From Nemopilema nomurai (lineage: Eukaryota > Cnidaria > Scyphozoa > Rhizostomeae > Rhizostomatidae): DNA of 64,000 nt. Shown here piece after piece: positions 12,478 through 24,900 of the stretch; position 1 is the first letter of the stretch; every line of letters begins with the position of its first letter. Location of the stretch: positions 1,643,671 to 1,707,670 of the forward strand of contig ML133409.1 of assembly GCA_003864495.1 (NCBI GenBank), given 5' to 3'. The notes under the pieces were generated by a model, which saw only the letters and a program-made list of their open reading frames with translations, was not told the DNA's origin and did no database searches. A program made the position numbers and the translations under genes.

Positions 12478-15238
12478 ATATTAAATAATAGGAATTGTGC
12501 AACAGAAAAGACTCAGGCAAATGCACCAACAAAAGTTTGTGTTGTTGTTGTCGCTGTGTGCCTAAAAGCTTTTTGAGTTCCCGCGTTTTGGGCAGTTGTA
12601 GTGGTGGTACAATAAGAATTCAGTTTTGTGTTGCATGCTTTGACTCAAGAAATTTGTATCATTCCAAAAACAGAATGGATTGCAAAGTTGGACTCAAAGA
12701 GGTGTGACTGAAGGGCGTGGTTTGCAAGATAAGGCAGACCAAATATGGATGTTTTCATTGAGAGATGTCTTAAACCAAAAAGTGCGTAGGGATCCGAAGA
12801 AGGATATTATCTATTCTTAGGTTGTCGTCTTGAACATTTATGCACCCAAAAGTGTATTTATGTCCCCCAACTCTTGAGCTATTGAGTATATTTTTATAAA
12901 AAATTTCCAAAGAATTTTTTACTGTAGTTGGTACGAAATCTTTTCTAATTGGTTAAACATGAGAAGGAAAATTTACTCAAGGTGGGAACTTTGATAATTC
13001 AGTGTTATTAAATCCATGTAAGCGTTACCTCTGGAAAAATTTTGAATTTAAATGCTTCCATTGTATGTTACTAACAAGATACACAGTTCAGGTAGAAGCG
13101 TCAAAAACTGCAAGACCACTGCCTTGACCATGGGACTGTGACTCAAGTATAGCAACCATGAATAACAAGGTGTTGTTCCTGTAATAACATAAACCTGTAA
13201 GACTTGCACTCTGGCGATCACAGAAAATCCTGGAATAGTATTGTAAGGACAAAATATATTTATATGCTAATGTCTTACTTTAAGGCAAAGGTGGATCCAG
13301 AGAAAGTATGAAATTTTTGTATTTGTGCTTTCTAAAGATGCACCTCCAGGACAAAAATTTAACAAAAGAAATGCTGTGCCGCTCAGAATTGACAGTTTGA
13401 TAATTCTAACTGATTTTTAGTAAAAATTTGGGAGGGGTGGATTCATGCTAAAACATTGGTGATAGACGGTGGGGAAAGGAAAATAGGGTGACCATTGGTT
13501 CAGATTGCACATCTCAATGATGCACAATCGACTGGGTGAATTTTACTTCCTAAAACCACATGTGCATCTTCAAGCGATTCCTTTTGGGCAAGCATTTTTG
13601 TGCAGCAAAGGTTTCATTTGCAAATGGGGCGGTGCATGGTAGCTTCTTTTTTCTTCAAGAGAAATTTTCAACATACATTTTTCAAAAGGTGCGCAAAGTT
13701 TCAAAAATGGGCTCCAGACCAGCGAAGCTCCTGTAAGTTGCTCATATGTGAGATGACAAGTTGACCTTAACACGAGTCGGGCCTTGTTTTCATCAATCGT
13801 GAACGGTTTTCATAATTGGTTTTCGTAACTTATGTGAGTTTTCAAGGCATTGTATCAAAGTTGACTCCTTTTTCAAGTCTCTCAGCCTATTCTCGCGAAG
13901 TCTCTGTGCAGCAACTTTGGTTGAAGTCTACCTGCGTTTCCCTTGTTCTCCTCTTCACCATTTCATCACATCACAGAGCAGATCACTCTAATTTTCAAAC
14001 TTTTAAATTAACTACATTTAGCAACAGTTTTTGTTGAGGCAAAACGTGACTAATTTCAAGCAAAAACTAAATGAAGGACATCTGGACAGGTTAAAATCTT
14101 ATTTATACTACCCAAAGTATACTAAAGAGTATTTGGCCTCTCTTCTTTCTACATATTAATTTCTCCAATAATTTCTTTACGATCCTCTATAGATACATAT
14201 TTCTGATTTTTAAAATTTGAGAAACCTGTGGTATTTCCAAAAATTTTACCTCATGCCTTTAGTACTCATCCATCAAATGCGCGTGAAGGCGCGAGAGCTG
14301 GGAGCAAACTCTGAGTATTATATGTCATTGTACCCAAGTATTAAGGCGTTCGCTATTGGCATTTCTACTTGTCTAAATAAACACGCTTGCAACAACAAAA
14401 ATGCAGAAAATTATTTGAGTCCACTTTTCAGACTTTTCACATGTTTTTCAGACCTAATGCAATAATGGGAATCATTTTTAAGGGGATTAGATCAAGAATT
14501 ATTTCTTTGATGAATCATGTAATCTAAGTTGCTAATATGAGCGATAATATTTAAGCTAGAATTGACGTCACATTCGATATTCCATTTAATCCTCTTCATT
14601 TAGCATACATAACTCAGTTTTGCTAGACACACCCTTGGCAAATTGAGCTATTAAAGGTCAAGATGAACTAAGAGAGAGTTGACTTCTCTGTGACCATCTT
14701 TTTCTTGTTTACATTTCCGTTGCTTACATTCAATACCACCAAATAAGAACGCACCGAAGTCTCTTTAAGTCTGTTTCGTGAGTTAATCCTGAGAATATGC
14801 TTTAAATAACCGTCACACTCTAAAAACCATAAAATAGCAATCAACAGTAAACAAAAAGTAAAGAAGCGAGCAGAAAATATATATTTGGACATGCATGAAT
14901 GTTAGTAAATGGGCATTAAAGTAATCCCGATGCCTATGAATCTAATTTAAACCATTTTTAACATTCATTGGGAAGTTTAAGGATAAAGATGATGCAAAAG
15001 TTACAGTATATGCTGTCATCCTTCACTGCCAATGTGTAATTTCTGTTCGTGTGATAGACCATCACAATCAGCTTGGCTGATATGACATGTAAAATGAATT
15101 ATTTACACCGTTAACATTGAAGATAGAAGGGCGCAGACTGGACGCTGACCGGCTGGAGTTGAATGATACAGGATCAAACACCACAATATCTTTGACTTTG
15201 ACACGCCACGGTTTTTGGTTCAACGCTAAAACTCCGCC
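12478..15238. other. Divergent intergenic region between MAP10-like and calcineurin B
   Basis: The two genes are transcribed away from each other, so both promoters should lie here. No open frame longer than about 80 codons shows coding character. I see no transposon ends and no obvious core promoter element that I would defend. Confidence 0.5.
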
Positions 15239-18200
15239 ATGGTAAGTATCTGTACGTGCTTGTGCAAGAATCAAGAGCAGCTACTTAAACGTTGCACATT
15301 TTAACGTTGTGTGTAGTTGTCATCTATGGGAAACAAAATACTGTTAGGCCAAGGGCCTATACCTTGATAGTGGGACTCGCTAAGGGAGTCAACTATTCCA
15401 GCTAGTACAGCTGCATCTTCCACATTATGTAGGCAAGCTATATTGAACATTAATAGCATTGACAGCAAACATTTTAGCAAATTTGCTTTGCCTCCACTAT
15501 AATTGATGCATGCCCTACGAATTTGAAGTAAACATTTTGCTTGCCAAAAGTAAATATCATGCGTTAGTAAATTTCATAGCGACAGCCAACTTTGATGGTA
15601 CAGTACACTGCCTTTATTTCTGTTACGATAGATTCTCAGTAAGAATTTTTAATTTCTTTCAAATCCTGATCTTGACATGTTATCTTTTAGAAGGAGATAT
15701 TCTCACACTTTCTTGTTGTTGCCTAGTTTTTTATCTAGCATACTTTGAGTAAAGTTTAGGAAAATAATGGTTATCAACTGACCTGAGTGATTCTTAAATT
15801 GTTTGACCATGATGATGCACCTGGACATTTCATGTAGTTCTTTATTTCTAATAATTAGTGCTTAGACATTTTATATTTGTTTACTAATAATCTACCAAAG
15901 ACTTCAAAAAGCTAGTAGTTTGCTTTAAAAGCCTGCAGTCAATGTGTTATAACGGATGTAGAATTTGTAGAAAATCTTAGAGTGCAATGCTTTTTATCTG
16001 ATGTGTTGATGCTACTTCTAACTTGAATCATTCTTCTGCTAAACTGCAATTTTTTTCTAATTTGTTCAACACTACTCAAGAGTCAGTGAATAGTGAAAAC
16101 TTGAAATGAAGCATTCAATTTATTTGCACAATACAAAACAGCCTGTTGTTATTGTTTATCAGTCATCAAAAAGTAAGAAAAGTTTTCTCTAATTTACATA
16201 GTAGTCTTTTAACAATTATTTGTTAAATCTCTCTGCTCCAAAATGGGGTTTTTAAAGTATTGTTTTTTTCAGGGTAATGAATATTCTCTCCCAGCTGATA
16301 TGGTTACCACTGTAAGTTTTGCATGCCTTTTTGAAGTATTTAGATTTGCTAATGAGAAAATGAATCTCAAAGGGTTTTTGACAAAGTCAAGGGATTTATA
16401 ATTTACAAATATGCAATTGATTGTTTGTAACCAGTCAAGCCAAATGAATTGGAAAGTAAAATATGGTTTTTAAAATTTGATAAAGATTGTCTCTTTAATA
16501 TTTTGTTAATAACAGAAAAAATGAATGATTTATGAACTTTTATAATAAAAATTGAGGTTTACTAGGCAGATCAAAGATTCTTTACTTTTGATCCTATGCC
16601 ATAATCGCCCAGGGTATTTCACCTACATTTTGCATGCCTTTGGTTCAAATATCAATACCCGCAGTACTGGCATTGTTAGAATAAGGGTTTAGCTAAGTAC
16701 ATACATATTAGAATTTCATAAGACATTTCCCTCGCCTCCTCTTGATAAATATATTTTGCCATTCTTGACCTTTTAAAGTTATGATTAAGACTATCATATT
16801 CACACCTTAAATTAATAAGATTTACAGTTTTGAATAATTATGACCATTCAAATTTAAGGATCAATGTCATAATTTGTCCACCTAAAAGAATATAATTCAA
16901 CCAGAGGAGGGCTTATTTCAGATCAAAAGCTTCTGATAATGATTTTTTATATCATCACACTCTTATTATCAAATTATAATGTATCATTTTTCCATATGCA
17001 TTAAAAATCATACAAAAATGTGTTTTCATTGTTATTTGTGTATTATCTTTCCTTTGTAGTTGACTCTGACGAAATTAGGAGACTTGGCAAAAGGTTTAGA
17101 AAGCTTGATTTAGATGGTTCTGGAACCCTATCAGTAGAAGAGTTTATGTCCCTTCCTGAATTACAGCAGAACCCACTAGTACAAAGAGTAATAGAAATCT
17201 TTGATACTGATGGCAATAAAGAAATAGATTTCAAAGGTTTGAATGATATGTTTCTGCTTTGTTTTTCTGCTTTGTTTTTCTGTTTTGTTTTTCTGCTTGA
17301 TTCAGCTACATGAAGTGATTCATTATTGATGCCTTGTCCACTTTTCATTCTTTTTAATGATCCTGTTGTCTTACAGTTGTGAAAGATACTTTGTTTATAT
17401 TATTACAATATCTGAACAAGTGCTTTAAGGTACAGAACTTCACAATGGCTAGAAAAAGCGGAACTAGTTTTTGCATACTTAAAGTACTTTTTCATCTGAC
17501 ACTCCTCAAAGTATGCAAACATCCTAAAATAACCAGAAGCTGACAGAATAAATAGCCAGATGCAGATCGACAACACTAGAGGGTGATAAGCAGAGTGCGT
17601 GATTGGTTATAATTGACCAATCAGCGTTACTTAACACCTTACTTTAGAAGAGCCCAAGTGAAAAGATGAACTCTTTTGTGTCTACAAAGAATGGGATTTC
17701 CCATTAAAATATAGACAGACTCCAAAACACTTAGGTGAAAAGAGGACCATAGCTATAAATTACAAATCTTTTTGTGTGCTATAGCATGAATTGAAAATTT
17801 TAGAAGCTTATAGGCTGTTAGTTTTTCGGCAACCTCCTTTGTGTCATTTACATTTCCTAATGAAATTCCTTTTTTAATTTCTGGTGTTTGTTTGGTTTCT
17901 TGAGTTTCAAAATTTTGCAGGTATATACAGGTTTTGCAGCATTCTATTCAAATTAATCATGCTTTGAAGTTTAATGAGTACCTCAAGGATATGGTTTTTT
18001 AACTTGCTCTTTGATTTTAGAGTTTATTGAAGGAATCTCCCAGTTCAGTGTGAAAGGCGACAAGAACTCAAAACTTAGATGTGAGTGAGTTGGTTTTTGT
18101 CTGGTTTATTTTTCCCGAATTTAAAGAAAGGTCTCTTGAAATTAGGATTATTAATTAACATGAACTTGCTTTTATTCTATTTCATTGATCATTACTAATC

Positions 18201-21200
18201 CTGTCTTTTGTAACCTGCATAAGCTTTTGGGTACCTTGCTTCAGCAGGTGTATTTTCCACTATTCTATACAATTTGTGCTGCAACAACTATTAAACAAAA
18301 CTAGAGCCTATTTCATGATTTAAATCCAATTGGTTTCCTGTTGGCTGCTGACAACCTGTGCATAATCTTTTTCAACATGCTATGTTTTTAAAGTTTTCAG
18401 CGCAGCTATATTTTGTAAGAATGTTGCTGCTTAAGATGTTCGTTTTGGCAAACATATTGTAAATTTACTTCCATTGTAACTGGTTGTTAATAACAGAAAA
18501 TTTCAATATTTCAGAGTTTGCCACATCTGTACATAGTTTCTCAATGAAGTGTTATAATACAAAAAATTAAGCCTAGAGAGGAGCTTGCCAACCTAGTCTA
18601 TCTGCAGGTCTTCCCGGGAAAGGCGTGCGATCGCACTCGCACACCTTGGTACACGCCTCCCCACACTGAGAAGTGTGTTTAATCGCACGCCTGTTTTGTA
18701 ATTATTCGTCAGTTTTTTAAACCTGGTTTCCATTTACCTGCAACCATAGAAAGGCTGCATGCAATGTGTCGCCGACAATGAGTTAAAAAAATTGGCTCGG
18801 AATCGTTGGCAGACGTGTGGCACGCAAATGTTGATTAGCGCAGGGAACTAACAAGGTGGCAGTAAGGCTTTGATGTTTACTTTGTTCAAATAAAACATTA
18901 TGCAGTGCCAGCACGTCATTTTGGAGGACTGTTGCGACGATTATTGCTTACAATAAAACACGGACCAAATGACCATAACACGGGGACTAGTTTTACACAA
19001 CGTTTTGAAATTTCAAAATTTCAGCATTGTAAACATGAAGTGCGCAGAAGTGCGGCAAGTTCCTGTTCATTCTTACTTTTTGAAAAGACAACAGAAAACA
19101 TTTTTATTGGACTACTTTGAAACAATTTCCAATTCGAGGCTCCTGAAAATTGTGCCACGTTTTTATCACAGATCGGCATTGACACGCACATGTTTTTCAA
19201 AAACTATTTTTAAGAACAGTCAAAACTTTGTTACATTTTCTCCTCATTTTATGAGAAACCGCTTTACAAAAAAATAAACGTTAGAAAGCTCAAAATTTTA
19301 AAAAACCACCGGTAAATGAAAATCAATGAGAAACATTCAATTTTTTATGGCTCTATATATTATGCAACTGAATATATTTAGTAATAAGAAAAAGTACCAA
19401 TAGCACTCCATCGCACTCCTACCACAATCTAGGAGTGCGAAATGCCACACGTGTGCTAATTTATTCCCAGGAAGGCCTGATCTGCATATTTAATTGTGAA
19501 ATCAGAGGAAAATATTGTGCCTTGTTGCAAAACTATATGCCTATTAACACATTATGGCACTGGGCCTTTATTTTTAAGATCTCATTTTCACTTGAATGAC
19601 CAGCCCTGAGGTTCCAAAATTTGTTGCCATGTTTTCATTTTCCTCATTATTCAAAACTAGTAGCATTTCAAATCTGGATTTTTTCAGTTGCATTTCAAAT
19701 CTATGACATTGACCAAGATGGATACATTTCCAATGGTGAATTATTTCAAGTTCTCAAGATGATGGTTGGAAATAACTTAAAGGAAGTTCAGTTACAGCAA
19801 ATTGTTGATAAAACTATTTTGCAATTTGACAAAGATGGTGATGGCAAGATATCCTTTCAAGAATTCTGCGATGTGAGTATATCAGCTGACTTTTTAGTTA
19901 GCTAAATACATAATGTTGCTGTTTTCACAACATATATTCTAGGTCTCTCTCGATGTTAAGTTGTTTTTTGAGAATATTTCAGCTTACCCTGATCTGAACT
20001 GCACTAACTAGTAATGATATTTATGTAATATTTAAGTAATGCACTGTTTATATTATTAAAAAGAATATGGTTAAGCATGGTTTCCAATGTGATGTTACTG
20101 CCTATGACAGTCTTGGTCGTTTGATGCGTGCGATTTAGCTCACGCATGAGATTTATTTTTGACTTGACCGTTGCTTTCGACCTTCATAAAGTTGTTTTCT
20201 TTAACGAAAAATTGAAAATTTTGTTTTCATTAGCTGAGCAACATCGGCATATTCTTTTAATAGTGCCTATTGTGTCTTCCTATTGTGATATGATGTGTTG
20301 ATCGAGTTGCCAAAATTGTTTCATTTAAATAGGCTAATCGCTTTGCTATGTTCGAATCCCCCCATAAACATGGTGGTCGTCAGCTTTTGTTCAAATTTCT
20401 GCCTTCCCGTTTAGGTTAATTAATGGTGAATATAAAAGGTTTTCTTCGAATGGAAATCATGGGCAATCCCCCCACCACCTTGTATGTTAAAAATGCCCTG
20501 TCTGTGCAAAGATTATTATTTCCATAAGTGGCTCGAATTCTACAGTAGAGAGGGCATTTAGTACACTACGTGTGATGCTACGAGATAGGAGGTGTGTTTA
20601 TTGCAATGGGGATGGAGATGCTATTATGTATTAACATAAACGATAAAAACTGGATGCCAAAGAAAGAGAAGAAATATAGCCTCATAGCAACTTTCAACTT
20701 AATTGAACGCTATATCAGAAAGTTCGTCAATCCAGCATGGTTTCAAACATAACTGCGCATCCTGGACATTGAACCTTTGCAGTACAAGGTTCTTTATTAT
20801 TTTATCCATTGAGCCTATTTTTAATTTTCTGAAAAATTTGATCTTCATAGATCGAAGCAGTCTTTTAAAAACCCATGCTTGTTTTTAACATCATTTTTCT
20901 ACTAAAGACTGATGAAAAACTCTCTTTGTCAATTAAATTTCATCTCAGGTCAACAGTGTCAAAAAGTCTAAAATTCAGGCAAAAAATCTTTAGTGTCTTT
21001 TTCTCACTTTCAAAAAGCATCACAGAATCTAAAAGGTGAAGAAAATTTGCCGGGGAAACAGCAAATTTTCGCCCTCTGCTATCCGGAAACGAATTTTGTA
21101 CTGCCACGGTACCGTTTTTAAAGGGGGGTAGTGTAAAGTGGATCTGAAATAGCCAGATATGTAAGAGTGTGAATCGCACGCATGAAAGAAATAATGCGTG

Positions 21201-21951
21201 TGGTTTGCCACACGCATGGTGATTTCCATATGACGAAGACTGCTATGATGATCAACAGCAGTTTGCATGGGACATATTATAGGCTGCAAGCAATCTGTAA
21301 CTATGCTGCTAAGTAGGGAGAACTTTCAGAACTTCTGTGTAGTCGAAAGGAATTTTGGGTGGAGATTTTTGGCAATTTTAAATGTCTCTAGGAATAGGCA
21401 CCATTTGAACAATACATTTTTGCAGGTAACTGCAGGCAGGTTGTCTCAAATGTGCTGTAAGTGCCATGGGCACCACTGCCAGCGATCATGGCAGGCAGTT
21501 ATGGCACCTTGGAAACAACCTGCCTATGTATCATGTCATTTTTGTGGTCTTGATTTAGCATATAATGTGCATAAACCAGTTGGAAATTTTGTTAATCAGT
21601 AAGTTATGTCTGTATTCAGTTACTAAATATGGTTATGGAGTCATGGACAGCTTGAAATGTAAATGGTGGTAAAGCACTATAGGAAATGATTTCTTAACTT
21701 ATGAAGCTTCTCTCACATATTTAGATTGTCTTGTGTATTTCTTTTTAAGCAGTTTAGCGAAACTTTGAACATTCAACTTTTGCATAGTCCATCAGTAACA
21801 ACTGCATGATGGAATCATATCTTGGTGTATTTTACTATTATTTGCCACTATAATGCTAAACAAAAAAATTATGGTTTTATGTGCATTCACCTTTCATTTC
21901 TAGGTTGTTGCAAGCATGGATGTTGACAAAAAGATGGTGGTAGATGTTTAA
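15239..21951 (+). CDS. CNB (PPP3R1 orthologue): Calcineurin subunit B (Ca2+-binding regulatory subunit of PP2B)
   Basis: Exons: 15239-15241 (only the ATG), 16273-16311, 17060-17236, 18021-18080, 19688-19872, 21904-21951. The protein starts [12 protein letters not shown], so Gly2 is available for N-myristoylation, and carries four 12-residue EF loops: [48 protein letters not shown]. The diagnostic core [15 protein letters not shown] and the C-terminus KKMVVDV are intact. It binds the calcineurin A helix and activates this Ser/Thr phosphatase on Ca2+ signals. One oddity: exon 2 as read here ends one base short, so the exon 2/3 junction is out of phase. With one extra base (for example T, giving Phe as in vertebrates) the product is exactly 170 residues, the usual length. 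Introns 4 and 5 hold DNA transposons. Possible poly(A) signals AATAAA are at 23019 and 23023, more than 1 kb after the stop. Confidence 0.93.
18605..19479. mobile_element. 875-bp DNA transposon/MITE in calcineurin B intron 4
   Basis: The ends are inverted repeats: CAGGTCTTCCCGGGAA on the left and, reverse-complemented, CAGGCCTTCCTGGGAA on the right (14 of 16 identical). They are flanked on both sides by ATCTG (18600-18604 and 19480-19484), a direct target duplication of 5 bp. GC-rich palindromic blocks (GCGTGCGATCGCAC type) lie just inside. The internal 102-codon frame (18969-19277) has no transposase motif, so the copy is non-autonomous. The superfamily is not clear. Confidence 0.75.
19412..19439. 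repeat. Perfect sub-terminal hairpin of the intron 4 element
   Basis: CGCACTCCTA at 19412-19421 and TAGGAGTGCG at 19430-19439 are exact inverted copies around an 8-base loop. It sits about 40 bp inside the right end of the element. Confidence 0.8.
20108..21242. mobile_element. 1135-bp DNA transposon/MITE in calcineurin B intron 5
   Basis: The left end CAGTCTTGGTCGT matches the reverse complement of the right end CAGTCTTCGTCAT at 11 of 13 bases. Both sides are flanked by CTATGA (20102-20107 and 21243-21248), a 6-bp direct repeat. GCGTGCGAT-type motifs and CACGCAT palindromes lie inside both ends, as in the intron 4 element. No transposase frame is visible. Confidence 0.7.
21434..21525. other. 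Nested hairpin in calcineurin B intron 5
   Basis: Three sets of exact inverted arms nest around one centre: AGGCAGGTTGT (21434-21444) with ACAACCTGCCT (21515-21525); GTGCCAT (21461-21467) with ATGGCAC (21501-21507); CTGCCA (21476-21481) with TGGCAG (21489-21494). The 92-nt stem has the size of a precursor-miRNA hairpin, with internal bulges. It could also be the relic of a small palindromic element. It lies about 190 bp past the intron 5 transposon. Confidence 0.45.
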
Positions 21952-24900
21952 CATATTGTCCTTTTACATTTACGGTCTGCTTGTTATTCATTAGCTAATG
22001 TGAATCCTGCAAAATTCAACTTTATTTGTTGTAAATTAACCACTAAATTTTTACACGGCACAAATATAGACAGGCAGTTCAGAAATGGGACTTCTTTAGC
22101 TTTTGCAGAGGCAATTAAAGTTGTAGTAATATGTAATCACCACCAACTGCCCTATGCAGTGATATGAAGTATTTATTTCGCATTATGATAATAGCATCTT
22201 TAATGATTTCTAGTATCCTACTTGGTAGTGTTGCATGCTGAAGAAAAATGCAGTTCTTAACTATTGCCCTTAACAGAACACCAGAATGTTAGGAATGAGA
22301 CTTTGCGGCAGAGTTTTGTTTGTAAATTCTGACCCATAAAGTCTTACGTGTTTGGTTTGATTTTAGGGCCCAAATTATGATTAGTAAAGATACATACATT
22401 CTAGTGCCGAATTAGAAAGTAGAGAGAAGCAAGCTAATTAACAGGTGATTTATCCAGTTGCAGGAACTGAGAGTTAGGTTTAACAATAAGCCCTTTTGCT
22501 ATCGAGGTAGCTTTTTTCTGCCTTTTCCAATTACTCATGGTTTTGCAGATTTGAACGTCTCTCCAACAAAAATATTCTTAGGATTAGTATTTTATTCACA
22601 ACCTTTCATTCTTACATTATGTTTTATCTACAATTAATTATTACTTTATTAACATCATTTTCAAATGCCATCACAAACTGCATGCACAATTGATGCCAGG
22701 CTTTCTGTTGGCATGCTTAGGCAAGCATTAGCAATGAACATTATGAGAACAATGAGATTCTGTGTAACGTGTTGGTGTATGTTAACCAGCCTTACCAAAT
22801 TTTATATGTTGTGTCGTAAGCCATCATTTAAAACCTTTTAACAACCAGAAACAATGTGCTCACTCATGTATGTATATTTTGCATTGAGTCTTATTCCAAG
22901 GTATATACATATAAATATACACACAAAATATCTTCCTTGCATCTCCTTTGTTTATCACAGTCATACTTAGTAGGATTTGATTAGGTCTATCTCTGCATAT
23001 CTCAAAAGTGTTGCCACAAATAAATAAATTCCCAGTTTAGTTAAAATGAATGAATGAACGAATTTGTTAAAATGGCTTCTGATATTGGCAGCTCATGTCA
23101 TGGGCAAAAGAACACAAAGGAAGTTGTCTGGTGCCACCCCTTCCCCATTGTGGGAATGCCCTTTAAACACCTGCCCATCTGTACGTTTACCTGACTCTCC
23201 TCATGTTGCCACAGAGAACATCAGTGTATGGTCATTTATTTTGTTGTTTTAACTGATTGGCACCGATTTGCAATTAGCCCTGTGAAAAGGCCTAATTGCA
23301 ATATACAACAATAGCTATCATGAAAATAAGAAATTACCAACATTTAGTTATTTTCATTAATAAATGGAATTAGATAGGAGTGGTTGGAAGGAAATTAAGG
23401 AACGTCCTGCTCTATCAAGTAGTGATCTCATGTAAGGTGTTCAAAAAGTGCTTGAAAGTCGTAATACCTTTAGAAACTTATTATATCATGCAGCGATTTG
23501 ATTTCGAAAGGACGTGACGTTGCAAAAATAGCAATGTGCATATACGGGGTAAGCGCTTACTTCGGATGATATTAAATCGACCACTACAGTTTAACATTTG
23601 TCAAAGATTGACCGTGTTCACCTTAACACACGCTCGGGCTTCGCATCACTAAGAGCAATTAGTTAAAATGGAAGTTTTGAGCAATCGAACTTCCTGTCTT
23701 AAACTATGCCCTTAATTTGTATGGATTAAGTTCAAGTATAGAAAGTACAGTTCCATTCAGGGAATAAATGATTTAACTTAAGAGAATCCCATCATACGAA
23801 AAAAGCTCTTTTTTAATTTTCAAATTCTTTCAAAGTAGTAAAATTGTGAGTTCGTATGGTTGATTTTAAATGAATTAATAAGGGAGACTTTTTTAAAGAT
23901 CATTTGAAGTTGTGTGAAAGATAGGTACATATTTAATTCAAGTGGTCGCCTTCAATGTGGATGGCGCGCGAGACAACAGCGAATTTACTTTTCTTGATCA
24001 GTTACAATGTGACTAGAGTGCACAGGCCCTGTACTATCTACTTTCTAAAATTGCTTGATGAATGCAACTTAAATTTTTTTTAGCATCAACTCGTTTTGCT
24101 ACTAATCCACTGTATGAACTTAGCCTAACTTTGGCATTGTTGCCACCATAATCGAAATTCAATTTTCAAGAGAAAGACCACTGACGGTGATGGAAGTTTC
24201 TTTTACATTATTTCAAGCTTCATATATTCACAGGTTTCACGTAAAGATTGGTCTAAGATTTGAAAGCCTAGTAAAATTACGGATCTCGTTTTTAGTATTT
24301 TCTCATCATGGCAAGAAATGGCGGAATATTGATATTTGCATACTAATGAAATTAAAGGTCTTTTTATATCACTAAAATATACACAATTCTATTCAGTTGT
24401 TGCTTGCATCTTTTGTAGATGTATTTTATGTCCGTCCTTGGACTGCACAACTCCTACCGTTACTGAATATCATACAAGATTCAAGTATCCTTGATTAACT
24501 GATATTCATGAGCATTTTCCGTGTAGCAGATGTGCTTCCTTAAAACCAAGGGCCTTGACTTTTTAAGTCTGTTTATTGTTCACGGTTCACTAGTACTAGG
24601 ACACAAAACGCGGGAGACTGTAGAGAGCAGAAATAATGGTTTTAAGTGATGCAAATACATCAAGAATTTTGTATAAAACAAATTGACAGTGCTTCATTTT
24701 GACGTGCAGCTGGTGGGAGATACCGTATTGCTGGTGACGTTTTTCAATAATGCATGGTGCATTTAGCTGCGTGTTTCGGTAAAACGCCTTTGCTGAACAC
24801 AACTTCATCTTGACAGCTCAGTTATAATTCAATGCAATATTTGCTTTAATACTTTGAATGCAGGAAGCCGTTCCGACTTCGCGCAAAACACTTTCCCAGG

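Noticed and set aside
15068..15274. 68-codon minus-strand frame across the calcineurin B start
   Set aside because: Shadow on the opposite strand of the leader and first exon.
18969..19277. 102-codon plus-strand frame in calcineurin B intron 4
   Set aside because: It lies wholly inside the 875-bp transposon and has no transposase motif.
21267..21602. 111-codon plus-strand frame in calcineurin B intron 5, Cys/His-containing
   Set aside because: Looks zinc-finger-like only at a glance; spacing is irregular and it overlaps the palindromic hairpin.
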